From NCBI RefSeq assembly GCF_030316135.1, contig NZ_CP128185.1, positions 1,922,001 to 1,986,000 of the forward strand: a stretch of 64,000 nucleotides of DNA. The letters run 5' to 3'. Below are positions 1-8,638 of this stretch, piece after piece (within the stretch, counting starts at the first letter, position 1; each line of letters begins with the position of its first letter). The notes below the pieces were generated by a model, which ran no database searches, was not told the origin of the DNA, and saw only the letters and a program-made list of their open reading frames with translations. Position numbers and translations under genes: made by a program. The DNA is from Aliiglaciecola sp. LCG003. GTDB taxonomy: Bacteria > Pseudomonadota > Gammaproteobacteria > Enterobacterales > Alteromonadaceae.

Positions 1-417
1 GGGTCGGTTAATCGCTCATTAGGTCATGGTGGCAAATTTGCCCTTCTGATGTCTATGTTAGAGGGGGACTTCTTAAATCGCCCCGAAATTATTGAAACCC
101 AAGATAGCGATCCCAAAACAGATCCATTAGCTAATTTGCGGGGTTTATATCGGTCACCTGCGCTACAAGCCACAGTTGCAGATTGGCAACTTGCAGATAC
201 CGGAGCAAAAATGTTCCAACGTAAACCTTATGATGCAGTTTTGTGGAATGCCCTTCATCCTCAGCCGTTATCAATGCGCGATGACGCTAAACATATTGAA
301 GCAGAAGTTTTGGCCAATTGTGGCTTAAGTACTCAGCAGCGACTTTCTGGTCAAGCTGCTAAAATAATTCAAGTTGATGAAACTAAGTTATACGATGTGC
401 TAAATCAACTGAGTTAA
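1..417 (+). CDS. 3' part of a conserved small protein, possibly VC2046/SO_2500 family
   Basis: The frame is open from the first base of the window to TAA at 415-417, so the gene begins upstream and at least 138 residues are present. The visible N-terminal part reads VNRSLGHGGKFALLMSML, which resembles the conserved segment of a gammaproteobacterial family of about 150-residue soluble proteins of unknown function (VC2046/SO_2500-like). That match is from memory and uncertain. No signal peptide or membrane segment is visible. It lies 128 bp ahead of trhO on the same strand. Function unknown; the in-frame ATG codons at 49 and 55 are probably internal. Confidence 0.6.
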   Translation, partial: GSVNRSLGHGGKFALLMSMLEGDFLNRPEIIETQDSDPKTDPLANLRGLYRSPALQATVADWQLADTGAKMFQRKPYDAVLWNALHPQPLSMRDDAKHIEAEVLANCGLSTQQRLSGQAAKIIQVDETKLYDVLNQLS

Positions 418-545
418 CCTTTCAGGCAGTTGCCTAATACCCATCTAAAAATCATGGTTTTTGCAAGCCTATTATTATTTGCTATACTGCGCGCCGCAAA
501 AAAGTTTGCTTTGGTTTTACGTTCCAATTCGCAATAAGGTTATTT

Positions 546-1538
546 ATGTCTAAATTCATTGTTTGCGCGATGTACAAATTTGTCGCGCTTGAAAATTATA
601 AAGAAATGCGTCAGCCGTTACTCGATGTAATGGAATCAAATGATATCAAAGGTACGCTGTTGTTGGCCGCTGAAGGTGTTAATGGCACCATCTCAGGTAC
701 ACGGGAGGGCATCGATGCTCTTCTGTGTTATTTAAATGCTGACCCCCGTATCAATCCGATTTCGACTAAAGAATCGTTAGACGATAGTCAGGCTTTCTAC
801 CGCACTAAAGTTAAACTAAAAAAAGAAATTGTGACCATGGGTGTGGAAGGAATAGATCCCCAGCAGACAGTAGGTACCTATGTGAAACCACAAGAGTGGA
901 ATAGGTTAATTTCTGATCCTGAAGTGTTGCTTATTGATACCCGAAACAAATATGAGATTGATATTGGCACTTTTAAAAACGCAGTCAATCCGAATACCGA
1001 TTCGTTTCGTGAGTTTCCACAGTATGTTAAAGACAATCTAGACCCAGAAAAACACAAAAAAGTCGCGATGTTTTGCACCGGCGGGATACGCTGTGAAAAA
1101 TCTACCGCGTATCTTAAAGAGCAAGGTTTTGATGAGGTATATCACTTAGAGGGCGGTATCTTAAAGTACCTCGAAGAAGTGCCTCAAGAAAATACCCTTT
1201 GGCAGGGTGATTGTTTTGTATTTGATAACCGAGTGGCCGTTGATCACAGCCTACAGAAAAGCCACTATCAAGCTTGTTATGCATGCAGGTTGCCAATTAC
1301 AGAAGAAGATACTCAGAGCGAACTGTATGAAGCAGGAGTGAGTTGTCCCCGTTGTCACGGCACTCACACTGTTGATCAGATTGAGCGCTTCCGTGAACGG
1401 GAAAAGCAAGTTAACTTGGCTAAAATGCGCAATGAGGAGCACGTGGGTTCTGAAGCGCGTAAAGCAACCAAATTACGTCGCCAGCAAAAAGCGTCAGAAC
1501 GCAGAGAGCGGCGCATCGCCGCGGGTAAATCAGCGTAG
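546..1538 (+). CDS. trhO: tRNA uridine(34) hydroxylase TrhO (rhodanese family)
   Basis: TrhO (YceA) uses molecular oxygen to form 5-hydroxyuridine at the wobble position of tRNA, the precursor of cmo5U/mcmo5U. The 330-residue protein has the family layout: an N-terminal domain (about 1-100) with the AAEGVNGT stretch, a rhodanese domain (about 115-215) with the active-site loop [11 protein letters not shown] and catalytic Cys177, then a basic C-terminal extension carrying CYACR and CPRCHGT cysteine pairs that may bind metal. The length is close to that of other family members. It starts at ATG 546, stands as a single gene, and is followed 57 bp later by an EF-hand gene on the same strand. Confidence 0.95.
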   Translation: MSKFIVCAMYKFVALENYKEMRQPLLDVMESNDIKGTLLLAAEGVNGTISGTREGIDALLCYLNADPRINPISTKESLDDSQAFYRTKVKLKKEIVTMGVEGIDPQQTVGTYVKPQEWNRLISDPEVLLIDTRNKYEIDIGTFKNAVNPNTDSFREFPQYVKDNLDPEKHKKVAMFCTGGIRCEKSTAYLKEQGFDEVYHLEGGILKYLEEVPQENTLWQGDCFVFDNRVAVDHSLQKSHYQACYACRLPITEEDTQSELYEAGVSCPRCHGTHTVDQIERFREREKQVNLAKMRNEEHVGSEARKATKLRRQQKASERRERRIAAGKSA

Positions 1539-1595
1539 ACAGCGACACAGAATAAACGGTAAACTCTCCGCTTCAATTAATGAGTAAGTAACACT

Positions 1596-1844
1596 ATGAC
1601 GCAAAATACACCGATGGATGACAGTAAAGTAGCGGAAATCCGCAAAGAGTTTGAGTTTTTTGATAAAGACAATAATGGTCAAATTGATTTGCCTGAGTTT
1701 ATTGAATTGCTCACCATACTCTCGCCTAAAACGAAGATGAGTCACGTTCAAGAAGGCTTTTCACTAATTGATGAAAACAACGATGGTTTTATTGATTTTG
1801 AAGAGTTTCTGGAATGGTGGCAAGAAGCTTGGTGGGAATACTAA
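1596..1844 (+). CDS. Small EF-hand calcium-binding protein
   Basis: An 82-residue acidic protein with two canonical EF-hand loops: DKDNNGQIDLPE (residues 23-34) and DENNDGFIDFEE (59-70). Both have Asp at loop position 1, Gly at 6 and Glu at 12, so both should bind Ca2+. There is no signal peptide or membrane segment, so it is predicted to be cytoplasmic. The Trp-rich tail (EWWQEAWWEY) is unusual and may form a target-binding surface. It follows trhO on the same strand and may be cotranscribed, ending at a strong hairpin. The exact role is unknown; calcium sensing or buffering is inferred from the motif only. Confidence 0.85.
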   Translation: MTQNTPMDDSKVAEIRKEFEFFDKDNNGQIDLPEFIELLTILSPKTKMSHVQEGFSLIDENNDGFIDFEEFLEWWQEAWWEY

Positions 1845-1863
1845 CGCTGGCGTATTCTGACTG

Positions 1864-1907
1864 ATCCCAATTAATCGTTGTAAATATCCTCAACGATTAA
1901 TTGGGAT
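1864..1907. terminator. Perfect 17-bp inverted repeat between convergent genes
   Basis: Bases 1864-1880 and 1891-1907 are exact reverse complements separated by 10 bases. The hairpin sits between the convergent ends of the EF-hand gene (1844) and the helicase gene (1960). No clear T-run follows on either strand, so it is a plausible bidirectional terminator or 3'-end stabiliser, not a textbook intrinsic terminator. Confidence 0.6.
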
Positions 1908-1959
1908 ATCTACAACCATCAATTAATCTATCTCTGTGTGCGCAACAATAACCTAATGA

Positions 1960-3294
1960 TTAACGAGTGATTTTTTTGCGCATAGGCGTATCGCCTACTT
2001 CAACCCCATCTTGAGATCTGACTCGTTTCACTGGCATGGCATTTGTCTGTTGTTTTTGAGGCTTTTTGACTGACTTGGCTGTGGGTTTAGGTTTTCTCTT
2101 AACCTCTTCTTTTAGGCCTTTGAAGCTAGCTTCGAGTCCAGTGAATTCACTGAACACAATATCTTGTTTCAAAAATGCTTTTACCGCAGTAAAGCTGGCC
2201 CAATCTTTTGGTCCAATTAAGGATGCTGCAAATCCTAGATTGCCCGCTCGACCGGTACGACCGATGCGATGAACATATTCGTCGGCCATCCGCGGTAAGT
2301 CGAAATTTATCACCCATTGCACTTTTAGCAAATCCAAACCCCGTGATGCTACATCGGTTGTTACCAACACCTGATGTTGTCCGCGGCTAAATGCATTCAT
2401 TATGTTACTGCGTTGTGGCTGACTTAATCCCGCATTTAGGGCAACACTGTCATATCCTTGCCCAGATAAAAGGGTGGCAAGTTTATCGGTGTCTTCTCGG
2501 GTTGCGGTAAATACAATTGCCTGTTGATTGTCAGTTTTGCTGAGTAATTTAAACAGTAATTTAATTTTATGGTCAAGGTGATCAGCTAAGAAAAATTGTT
2601 GTTGAATATCTTTGTGCTGAGCGTTTGATTTGCCTACGCTGATACGTTGCGGGGCTTTAAGCATTCTGTCGGTTAGATAATGCAGCTCAGCAGAGTCTAG
2701 TGTGGCGGAAAACATCATTGTTTGGCGTTTTCGATGATCAGCACAATGGTCTATTAACATTAGCTGCTCTTTAAACCCCAAATCTAACATGCGATCAGCT
2801 TCGTCCATAATAAGCAGCTCTAGCCCATTCAAGTACAAGCTTTTGTCCTTAACATGGTCGGCTATTCTACCCGCTGTACCTACAACAAACTGTGGGTAGC
2901 GTTTTAACGCTTTAACTTGGTCGTTAAAGTTCTCGCCACCTAATATCAACGTGGCGGTCACATTTTGATTGGCAATAAGCCACTTCAATTGCAGAAATAC
3001 CTGTTTGGCCAATTCACGAGTGGGCGCTAAAATCAGCACTCTGGGGTCTTTTCTGCTTAGTGGTTTGTTTTTTAGTATTCGGTGTAGTGCGGGTAATAAA
3101 AAAGCTAAAGTTTTGCCAGAGCCCGTTTTAGAGGACGCCATTAAATCTTTGCCAAGTAGTGCATGGCCAATGGATAAAGATTGGATTTCTGTGGGCTCAG
3201 TGAAGCCTTTGTTTTCTAGCGCCTTAAGAATTCTGTGATCCAGTGGCAAGTCAGTAAAAAGCAAGTTCAGTCTCTTATGGGTTAATATCTTCAA
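1960..3294 (-). CDS. DEAD-box ATP-dependent RNA helicase
   Basis: A 444-residue protein with the complete DEAD-box motif set: Q motif FTEPTEIQ (31-38), Walker A SSKTGSGKT (54-62), PTREL (91-95), TAGR, DEAD (164-167), SAT (196-198), then TTDVASRGLD and HRIGRTGRAG in the second RecA domain. A basic Lys/Arg-rich tail of about 70 residues probably contacts RNA. It should unwind RNA duplexes in ribosome assembly or RNA decay; the subfamily (RhlE-like or SrmB-like) cannot be fixed by eye. The ATG at 3294 overlaps the end of the upstream TPR gene by 20 bp, suggesting translational coupling. Confidence 0.93.
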   Translation of the reverse strand: MKILTHKRLNLLFTDLPLDHRILKALENKGFTEPTEIQSLSIGHALLGKDLMASSKTGSGKTLAFLLPALHRILKNKPLSRKDPRVLILAPTRELAKQVFLQLKWLIANQNVTATLILGGENFNDQVKALKRYPQFVVGTAGRIADHVKDKSLYLNGLELLIMDEADRMLDLGFKEQLMLIDHCADHRKRQTMMFSATLDSAELHYLTDRMLKAPQRISVGKSNAQHKDIQQQFFLADHLDHKIKLLFKLLSKTDNQQAIVFTATREDTDKLATLLSGQGYDSVALNAGLSQPQRSNIMNAFSRGQHQVLVTTDVASRGLDLLKVQWVINFDLPRMADEYVHRIGRTGRAGNLGFAASLIGPKDWASFTAVKAFLKQDIVFSEFTGLEASFKGLKEEVKRKPKPTAKSVKKPQKQQTNAMPVKRVRSQDGVEVGDTPMRKKITR

Positions 3295-4375
3295 TTGAAT
3301 GTGATTTTAACACAGACATATAAGTTTCATCAGAATACTTTTGCCAATTGCAGCTTGCGTATAGTTGTAAAAATTCATCGTTATAAGTTCTAGCTACCAT
3401 AGGGGGCAACTCCTCGGTATCAATGCCCAATTGGCGAACCAATGGTGTTAACAACTTTTGAATTGCCACATCGTCTAATAACGCATAGTTTTGTTTAATG
3501 GTGAAAATTGAAGATTCTAATTTGTCTGGTTGTAGTCTAGCCGTTTGTACCGCTTTTAAGATATTGTAGTATGCTGTTCTTGAGCCAGCAGGAGACCGCT
3601 TTAACATCCTGACTATACGGCCATCCAATCGATCAAACATCAAGTCATCTTCAAGGTATAAAAAAACATGTAACAAATTGATCCCGCTGAGCAACTCTCC
3701 CGCTCTATGATCTATTTTCTGGAAATTTTCAATTGATTGGCTAAAGTACTGCAATGCTTCGCTGTACTGCTCATTTACAAGCCTCAAAATACCTAGGTTG
3801 TTTTGAATAATCGCGAGGTAACTATCAAATTCATTTTCCTTGGCAAGTTGCATGGCACTTTGATAAACATTTTCAGCATCAGTGTTATGGCCAAGGTTTC
3901 TTTCAACTACCGCCAAATTACTTAAAGCTCTGACTTTATCTATTGGAAGTGTCGCATCTTCAAGTGCGCAGAAATAGCTCATCTTGGCCATTTCGAGGTA
4001 TCCGGAACGTCTCATCCACACACCTAACCCATTTAATATCACCGATGAATGGGACTGATAAAACTGTGTGGTCTGTAATTCTGCCAAAGACAGTAATGTT
4101 TGTTGAAGTGCTAGCAAATCAGAAGTGCGCACAGTGGCGACCAATGTAATATAGTGCCACTGAGCCTGTTCATTTTTGGTTGCGTAGGAAAGTGTAGTGA
4201 TGTTATCACTGAGAAGCTCGACAGACTTCTCAGGTAAAACAATTAAATGATCACTGGCTTCTTTGAGCAAAGCCGCAACAGTCTCGCTGGTATCCATATC
4301 TTGATAGCGGCCTTCTGTGGTGCTAACGCTCAACAAAAAAAGCCACAGGATTAAAAGTCCTTTTTTCAAAACCAC
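3275..4375 (-). CDS. Exported TPR-repeat protein of unknown function
   Basis: A 366-residue protein whose N-terminus (MVLKKGLLILWLFLLSVS) is a basic start plus hydrophobic stretch typical of a Sec signal peptide. The rest is helical with tetratricopeptide-like repeats, clearest at about 145-230 (ALSNLAVVERNLGHNTDAENVYQSA and the following unit NNLGILRLVNEQYSEALQYF). Such repeats scaffold protein-protein contacts. It resembles the N-terminal sensor halves of some Alteromonadales TPR regulators, but no DNA-binding or GGDEF output domain follows; the gene stops inside the start region of the helicase gene. Specific role unknown. Confidence 0.8.
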   Translation of the reverse strand: MVLKKGLLILWLFLLSVSTTEGRYQDMDTSETVAALLKEASDHLIVLPEKSVELLSDNITTLSYATKNEQAQWHYITLVATVRTSDLLALQQTLLSLAELQTTQFYQSHSSVILNGLGVWMRRSGYLEMAKMSYFCALEDATLPIDKVRALSNLAVVERNLGHNTDAENVYQSAMQLAKENEFDSYLAIIQNNLGILRLVNEQYSEALQYFSQSIENFQKIDHRAGELLSGINLLHVFLYLEDDLMFDRLDGRIVRMLKRSPAGSRTAYYNILKAVQTARLQPDKLESSIFTIKQNYALLDDVAIQKLLTPLVRQLGIDTEELPPMVARTYNDEFLQLYASCNWQKYSDETYMSVLKSHSIEDINP

Positions 4376-4452
4376 TCCGCGCTAAATAAAATTATGTCTA
4401 TAATATTATATTGCGCGCTATTGTAACATTAACCATAGGTCTAATGCCTAGG

Positions 4453-5109
4453 TTAAAATACCATTTCAGCTACGGTTTCTGGCACCACTAGCTTACCAGC
4501 GGTTTTAGCTTTGACTTCTTCAATCGACACACCAGGAGCTAATTCAACTAAATGAAATGCACCGTCTTTAACTTCTACTACAGCTAAATCGGTGATGATT
4601 TTATTGATGCAATTAACCCCGGTAAGAGGCAAGGTGCAATTGGCCAACAGTTTTGAATTACCATGCTTATCAGCGTGAGTCATGGTGACAATGATATTTT
4701 TGGCTCCAGCGACTAAATCCATTGCACCACCCATACCTTTAATCAATTTCCCTGGGATCATCCAAGAGGCAATGTTGCCCATAACATCTACTTCAAAAGC
4801 ACCCAACACGGTAAAATCAACATGGCCACCACGGATCATGGCAAAACTTTCGGCAGAATTAAATATTGAAGCACCAATCGCTGCAGTAACGGTTTCTTTC
4901 CCTGCATTGATCATGTCTGCATCTACTTGTTCTTCGGTAGGGTATGGACCCATACCTAATAGACCATTTTCCGACTGCAGCATCACCGAGATATCTTCTG
5001 GAACGTAATTAGCGGCTAGGGTAGGGATACCAATGCCTAAATTGACATAATCTCCATCTTGAAACTCTTGAGCAACCCGCATTGCAATTTGTTCACGAGA
5101 TAATGCCAT
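4453..5109 (-). CDS. scoB: 3-oxoacid (succinyl-CoA:acetoacetate) CoA-transferase subunit B
   Basis: A 218-residue beta subunit of a family I CoA-transferase. The catalytic glutamate lies in the motif SENGLLGMG (Glu47), which forms the glutamyl-CoA thioester intermediate; GIGIPTL near residue 25 and the GGAMDLV segment are also typical. With subunit A it moves CoA from succinyl-CoA to a 3-oxoacid such as acetoacetate, in ketone-body or branched amino-acid breakdown. Its ATG overlaps the stop codon of scoA by one base (TAATG), so the two are translationally coupled. Confidence 0.93.
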   Translation of the reverse strand: MALSREQIAMRVAQEFQDGDYVNLGIGIPTLAANYVPEDISVMLQSENGLLGMGPYPTEEQVDADMINAGKETVTAAIGASIFNSAESFAMIRGGHVDFTVLGAFEVDVMGNIASWMIPGKLIKGMGGAMDLVAGAKNIIVTMTHADKHGNSKLLANCTLPLTGVNCINKIITDLAVVEVKDGAFHLVELAPGVSIEEVKAKTAGKLVVPETVAEMVF

Positions 5110-5822
5110 TATACTTCTCCTTGAGTTTTTGCAACGACTTTACGTTCGATGCGCTTTTCGAAAGTGCCTTGGATAACCCGATCAACATAAATACCCGGGG
5201 TTTGGATCTGGCTTGGCGGAATGGCGCCTGGTGGTACGATTTCCTCCACTTCGACGATAGTCATCTTGCCTGCTGTTGCTGCCATAGGATTAAAGTTCTG
5301 GGCGGTATGGCGATAAATACAATTTCCAAAAACATCCGCTTTCCATGCTTTGACAATGGCAAAATCACCGGTAATCGATTCTTCCATAATATAAGGACGA
5401 CCGTTAAATTCTTTAACCTCTTTACCTTCACCTACCGGAGTGCCGTAACCGGTGGCAGTATAGAACGCTGGAATACCCGCTCCGCCAGCGCGCATTTTTT
5501 CTGCTAGTGTACCTTGAGGGGTCAATTCAACCTCAAGTTCACCATTTAGCAGTTGTTGCTCAAACAGTGCATTTTCCCCTACATAAGAAGAGATCATCTT
5601 TTTGATTTGTCGATCTTCTAACAACAAACCTAAACCAAATCCATCCACACCGCAGTTGTTTGATACTACAGTTAAATTTTTGGTACCCATTTTTTTAATC
5701 TGGGCAATCAATCCTTCGGGAATTCCGCATAGGCCAAATCCGCCCGCGATAATGGTCATTCCATCTTCAAGTCCAGCCATCGCATCTGCGTAACTGGTTA
5801 CGATCTTATTAAAGCCGCTCAT
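5109..5822 (-). CDS. scoA: 3-oxoacid CoA-transferase subunit A
   Basis: A 237-residue alpha subunit of the heteromeric CoA-transferase, with the CoA-binding motif [11 protein letters not shown] at about residues 27-37 and the conserved [11 protein letters not shown] stretch. It is first in the scoAB pair and is transcribed divergently from a LysR-type regulator only about 115 bp away, which is the usual arrangement for a regulator controlling its neighbour. The substrate (acetoacetate or another 3-oxoacid) cannot be settled from sequence alone. Confidence 0.93.
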   Translation of the reverse strand: MSGFNKIVTSYADAMAGLEDGMTIIAGGFGLCGIPEGLIAQIKKMGTKNLTVVSNNCGVDGFGLGLLLEDRQIKKMISSYVGENALFEQQLLNGELEVELTPQGTLAEKMRAGGAGIPAFYTATGYGTPVGEGKEVKEFNGRPYIMEESITGDFAIVKAWKADVFGNCIYRHTAQNFNPMAATAGKMTIVEVEEIVPPGAIPPSQIQTPGIYVDRVIQGTFEKRIERKVVAKTQGEV

Positions 5823-5936
5823 ATTTGCTCCTTGGTCAAATTCGACTTTAGTATTGATGGATATGTAAATAAAGTAAAATTGAATTAATATACCTATTAA
5901 TAAATTTAATCAATTAATCAGTTGGATGTTTTTAAT

Positions 5937-6815
5937 ATGTTGTCATACAAACAGTTGCAGGCCTTCATAACCCTCGCACAATCCACGACTTTCGCGGAAG
6001 CAGCAGAGAAAATTCATCTTTCTCAACCGGCTCTGTCAAGTGCGATTAAAAAGTTAGAGCAATTTTTAGGTGGCAACTTATTCTCACGTACCACCCGCAA
6101 AGTACAATTGACTCATGAAGGTCGTGAATTTTTACCGGTAGCACTGCGACTGTCCCATGATTGGGAATCCGCTATTGCGGACATGCAGGATCTTTTTGCC
6201 ATGCAGCGCGGCAAATTAACTATTGCCGCTATGCCATCATTTGCTAGTAGCGTATTACCAGCGATGCTGAAAACCTTCCATCAACGCTGGAGTGATATTA
6301 ATATTTCAGTGCGGGATGTGGTGATGGAAGAGGTAATTCGCCTAGTGAGGGAGGGACGGGCTGAATTAGGGTTTACCTTTGAAGCTGAACAGCTAGAAGG
6401 CTTAGACTTCCATTCATTGATGAGTAATGAGTTTGTAGCAGTTATGTCATCATCACATCCGCTAAGTGCGCATAAGCAGGTTGTATGGCAGCAAATTAGC
6501 CAATTCCCAATCGTGGCAATGAATCGCGGCTCGTCAATTCGCAAGTGGATAGAGCAGTTTACTGAGCTCAACCAAATCAAGCTCAATATAGTGGCGGAAG
6601 CTAATCAGTTAGCGACATTAGGGGAATTTGTTAAACATGAACTCGGTATATCTGTAGTCCCCGGGATCTGTGAAGCACAATTTTCCAGCAATGACTTAGT
6701 CTGTTTACCTATCAGTGATGGCAATCTAAAAAAGAACATTGGTATCATCAGGGCATCTAGGAAATCATTATCGGTACCAGCTCAAGCGTTGTGGGATAGC
6801 TTGATTGAAAGGTAG
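5937..6815 (+). CDS. LysR-family transcriptional regulator
   Basis: A LysR-type regulator of about 292 residues. The N-terminal winged helix-turn-helix reads LQAFITLAQSTTFAEAAEKI followed by LSQPALSSAIKKLEQFLG; the remainder is the periplasmic-binding-protein-like effector domain. The frame could open at TTG 5922, but ATG 5937 puts MLSYKQLQAF at the N-terminus as is usual for the family, so that start is preferred. It is divergent from scoAB and probably regulates it. The AT-rich spacer (5880-5920) contains ATTAAT-N6-ATTAAT, a candidate operator. Confidence 0.88.
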   Translation: MLSYKQLQAFITLAQSTTFAEAAEKIHLSQPALSSAIKKLEQFLGGNLFSRTTRKVQLTHEGREFLPVALRLSHDWESAIADMQDLFAMQRGKLTIAAMPSFASSVLPAMLKTFHQRWSDINISVRDVVMEEVIRLVREGRAELGFTFEAEQLEGLDFHSLMSNEFVAVMSSSHPLSAHKQVVWQQISQFPIVAMNRGSSIRKWIEQFTELNQIKLNIVAEANQLATLGEFVKHELGISVVPGICEAQFSSNDLVCLPISDGNLKKNIGIIRASRKSLSVPAQALWDSLIER

Positions 6816-7043
6816 TGTTAAACAACACTGTCCAAATAAAGGCAAAGATACAGATAGTTGCAGCTAAATACGGTTAGGATTTATAAAGCCTTCTTTGTAA
6901 GGTAAGGGTAATTTTTTTGCTAAATGCATATTAAAGTAACTACAATGTGTAGAGTTAAGTCCCTTAGTCAGCATTGTAACTTAGGTAATAACAAAGCATT
7001 AATTAGCTAGTGTTGTTTCAAACCCTATGTCACGGAGAACACA

Positions 7044-7229
7044 ATGACGTCAATGTGTATGATGGCTTGTTCGTTCTTAGTGTCATCTTGCGTTTATTAT
7101 GTAACCTCTCATAAGATTGGGGAGGCTGCTAAGTCATCGCGTGCAAAGGGTTTTGCAAAAGAAAATGAAAAGTGCAGAGCCCAGTTCAAGATGCTCAACG
7201 AATCCTTAGATAACCACATGCATCGATAA
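7044..7229 (+). CDS. Small membrane-associated or lipoprotein-like protein
   Basis: A 61-residue ORF with a good ribosome-binding site (GGAG at 7034-7037, 6 bases before ATG). The N-terminus is hydrophobic and contains VSSC, which fits a lipobox with Cys16, but there is no basic residue ahead of it, so lipidation is uncertain. The C-terminal half is charged. It ends 9 bp before a PspC-domain gene with its own good ribosome-binding site, so the two are probably one operon. I do not recognise the family. Confidence 0.5.
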   Translation: MTSMCMMACSFLVSSCVYYVTSHKIGEAAKSSRAKGFAKENEKCRAQFKMLNESLDNHMHR

Positions 7230-7238
7230 GGATAAGTA

Positions 7239-7499
7239 ATGCAAGTCGAAAAACAATCCGCAATTTTGACCCGAGGGGATTCACAACTCTTCGCCGGAGT
7301 GTGTTCCGGATTAGCTGACTATTATGGGCTGAGGAAAAATGGTGTGCGGGCAGCCTTTTTCATCATGTCTATGTTATTTATCCTGCCAATAATTTTATAT
7401 CTGGTGTTGTGGCTGATCCTTCCGAAATACCCGAGCTCTGTGGCTTCAAGGCGTCAATTAATACGTACAATGAAGAATCGCCAGAGTCGGGGTTGCTAA
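7239..7499 (+). CDS. PspC-domain inner-membrane protein
   Basis: An 86-residue protein made almost entirely of a PspC domain: RGDSQLFAGVCSGLADYYGL (residues 12-31) followed by a hydrophobic segment, FIMSMLFILPIILYLVLWLI (about 41-60), which is a membrane anchor. In the phage-shock system PspC senses envelope stress and binds PspA, but here no pspA, pspB or pspF is nearby, so this is a stand-alone PspC-like protein. It starts at ATG 7239 after an AAGGA site, and follows a small unknown gene. Confidence 0.85.
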   Translation: MQVEKQSAILTRGDSQLFAGVCSGLADYYGLRKNGVRAAFFIMSMLFILPIILYLVLWLILPKYPSSVASRRQLIRTMKNRQSRGC

Positions 7500-7512
7500 T
7501 CAGAACGCTATT

Positions 7513-8328
7513 TTACAGTTTACACTTGAGCTCACTATTTAAAATTGAAGTCCAAGTTGGATCCTCAGAGAAATTACTCACTAAACCATCTGGGTTTTGC
7601 TCAGTTAGTTTTTTAACACCATGTTCAATCATATAAGTTGGAACGTAATTGGGCTTGCCAATTGATTGCACGAAAGCACAGGCCGATTGCATCAATTCTG
7701 GCGTATCAATGAATGCATTTAATTTTTGTTGGAATTGATTTTGCTCCAGCGCTGAGAGTGTCCAAATAGAATGTTTTTGGATCAAGTTGATAGCCTGCTC
7801 ATCTTGGCCGTCGACAACGCACTGCTTTAGGGAAGGGTATAAAACAACAGGACTATAATCACCAGTGAGGGTATTTTTATCGATACAAACTGGCTCCTGA
7901 GTGAATGCTAAATAAGTGGGAATTTGTAATTCTTCTTGTGTCTTTTCGCTTGGAGTACAAGACAGTATCGGTACTTCCCTGAGCAATTTCACTTCCCATT
8001 CGTCACTCATGCCGTTGGTGTGTTGAGCGGTCACCACATATCTCATGCATTCTTTAGCATCAACCGGAAACATCTGTGGTTTAGAGCTTTTGCTTCTTAT
8101 CTGTTTAGTGGTCAGTATATTGATGTAGTGAAAGCCCGGTTTGACATTTTTAATCTGTTTACCAAACTCTATTTTTCCATCTATAGAAACAATAGAGACA
8201 TCATAATTATCTAAGTCTGATTCTTTACTTTGTGTCCCGTCAATAATGGCATAGGGCTTGAAAGCGCAACCGCCTAAAAACACAATTCCAATTAATACAA
8301 TGCCAATATTCAAAACATTACTTTTCAT
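7513..8328 (-). CDS. Lipoprotein of unknown function
   Basis: The open frame reaches 8364, but the ATG at 8328 is preceded by AAGGA at correct spacing and gives a lipoprotein signal, MKSNVLNIGIVLIGIVFLGGC, with lipobox LGGC and Cys21 as the lipidation site. The mature protein (about 250 residues) is soluble and rich in beta-prone segments with several Cys residues; the first part (YDVSIVSIDGKIEFGKQIKNVKPGFHYINI) looks like a small beta domain. No family recognised. It converges with the PspC gene, 13 bp apart. Confidence 0.75.
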   Translation of the reverse strand: MKSNVLNIGIVLIGIVFLGGCAFKPYAIIDGTQSKESDLDNYDVSIVSIDGKIEFGKQIKNVKPGFHYINILTTKQIRSKSSKPQMFPVDAKECMRYVVTAQHTNGMSDEWEVKLLREVPILSCTPSEKTQEELQIPTYLAFTQEPVCIDKNTLTGDYSPVVLYPSLKQCVVDGQDEQAINLIQKHSIWTLSALEQNQFQQKLNAFIDTPELMQSACAFVQSIGKPNYVPTYMIEHGVKKLTEQNPDGLVSNFSEDPTWTSILNSELKCKL

Positions 8329-8638
8329 GCTTTTTCCTTCTTCCTTAACTTTAGCGGTATCCATTTATTAAAAAACAAAGCAGATTAATATCTACGTAGT
8401 GTCTGTGGTTGGGTCTTACTCATTGATTAACTTAGACTATATCACCATAAGTCGACGTAAAACAATTAATTGGTGGCATGCGCTAAAGGCTCGACAGTTA
8501 CATCAGAAACGGCAAACTAATTGCTAAAGTAGGACTATGGATTGAATAGAATTCACGAGGCAAGACGTTCACTTAGCTGGAACGGTCTAGGTGTTTTAGG
8601 TTTTAACTTTGTAAGTGCATCTATTGCTTAAGTAACTA
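8329..8638. other. Intergenic stretch without a recognised gene
   Basis: About 310 bp between two minus-strand genes. It must hold the lipoprotein promoter at its left end. I see no ORF with a ribosome-binding site, no tRNA fold and no clear terminator. Confidence 0.5.

Noticed and set aside
1372-1587. 71-residue ORF overlapping trhO and its 3' region
   Set aside because: Frame-shifted shadow of the trhO tail.
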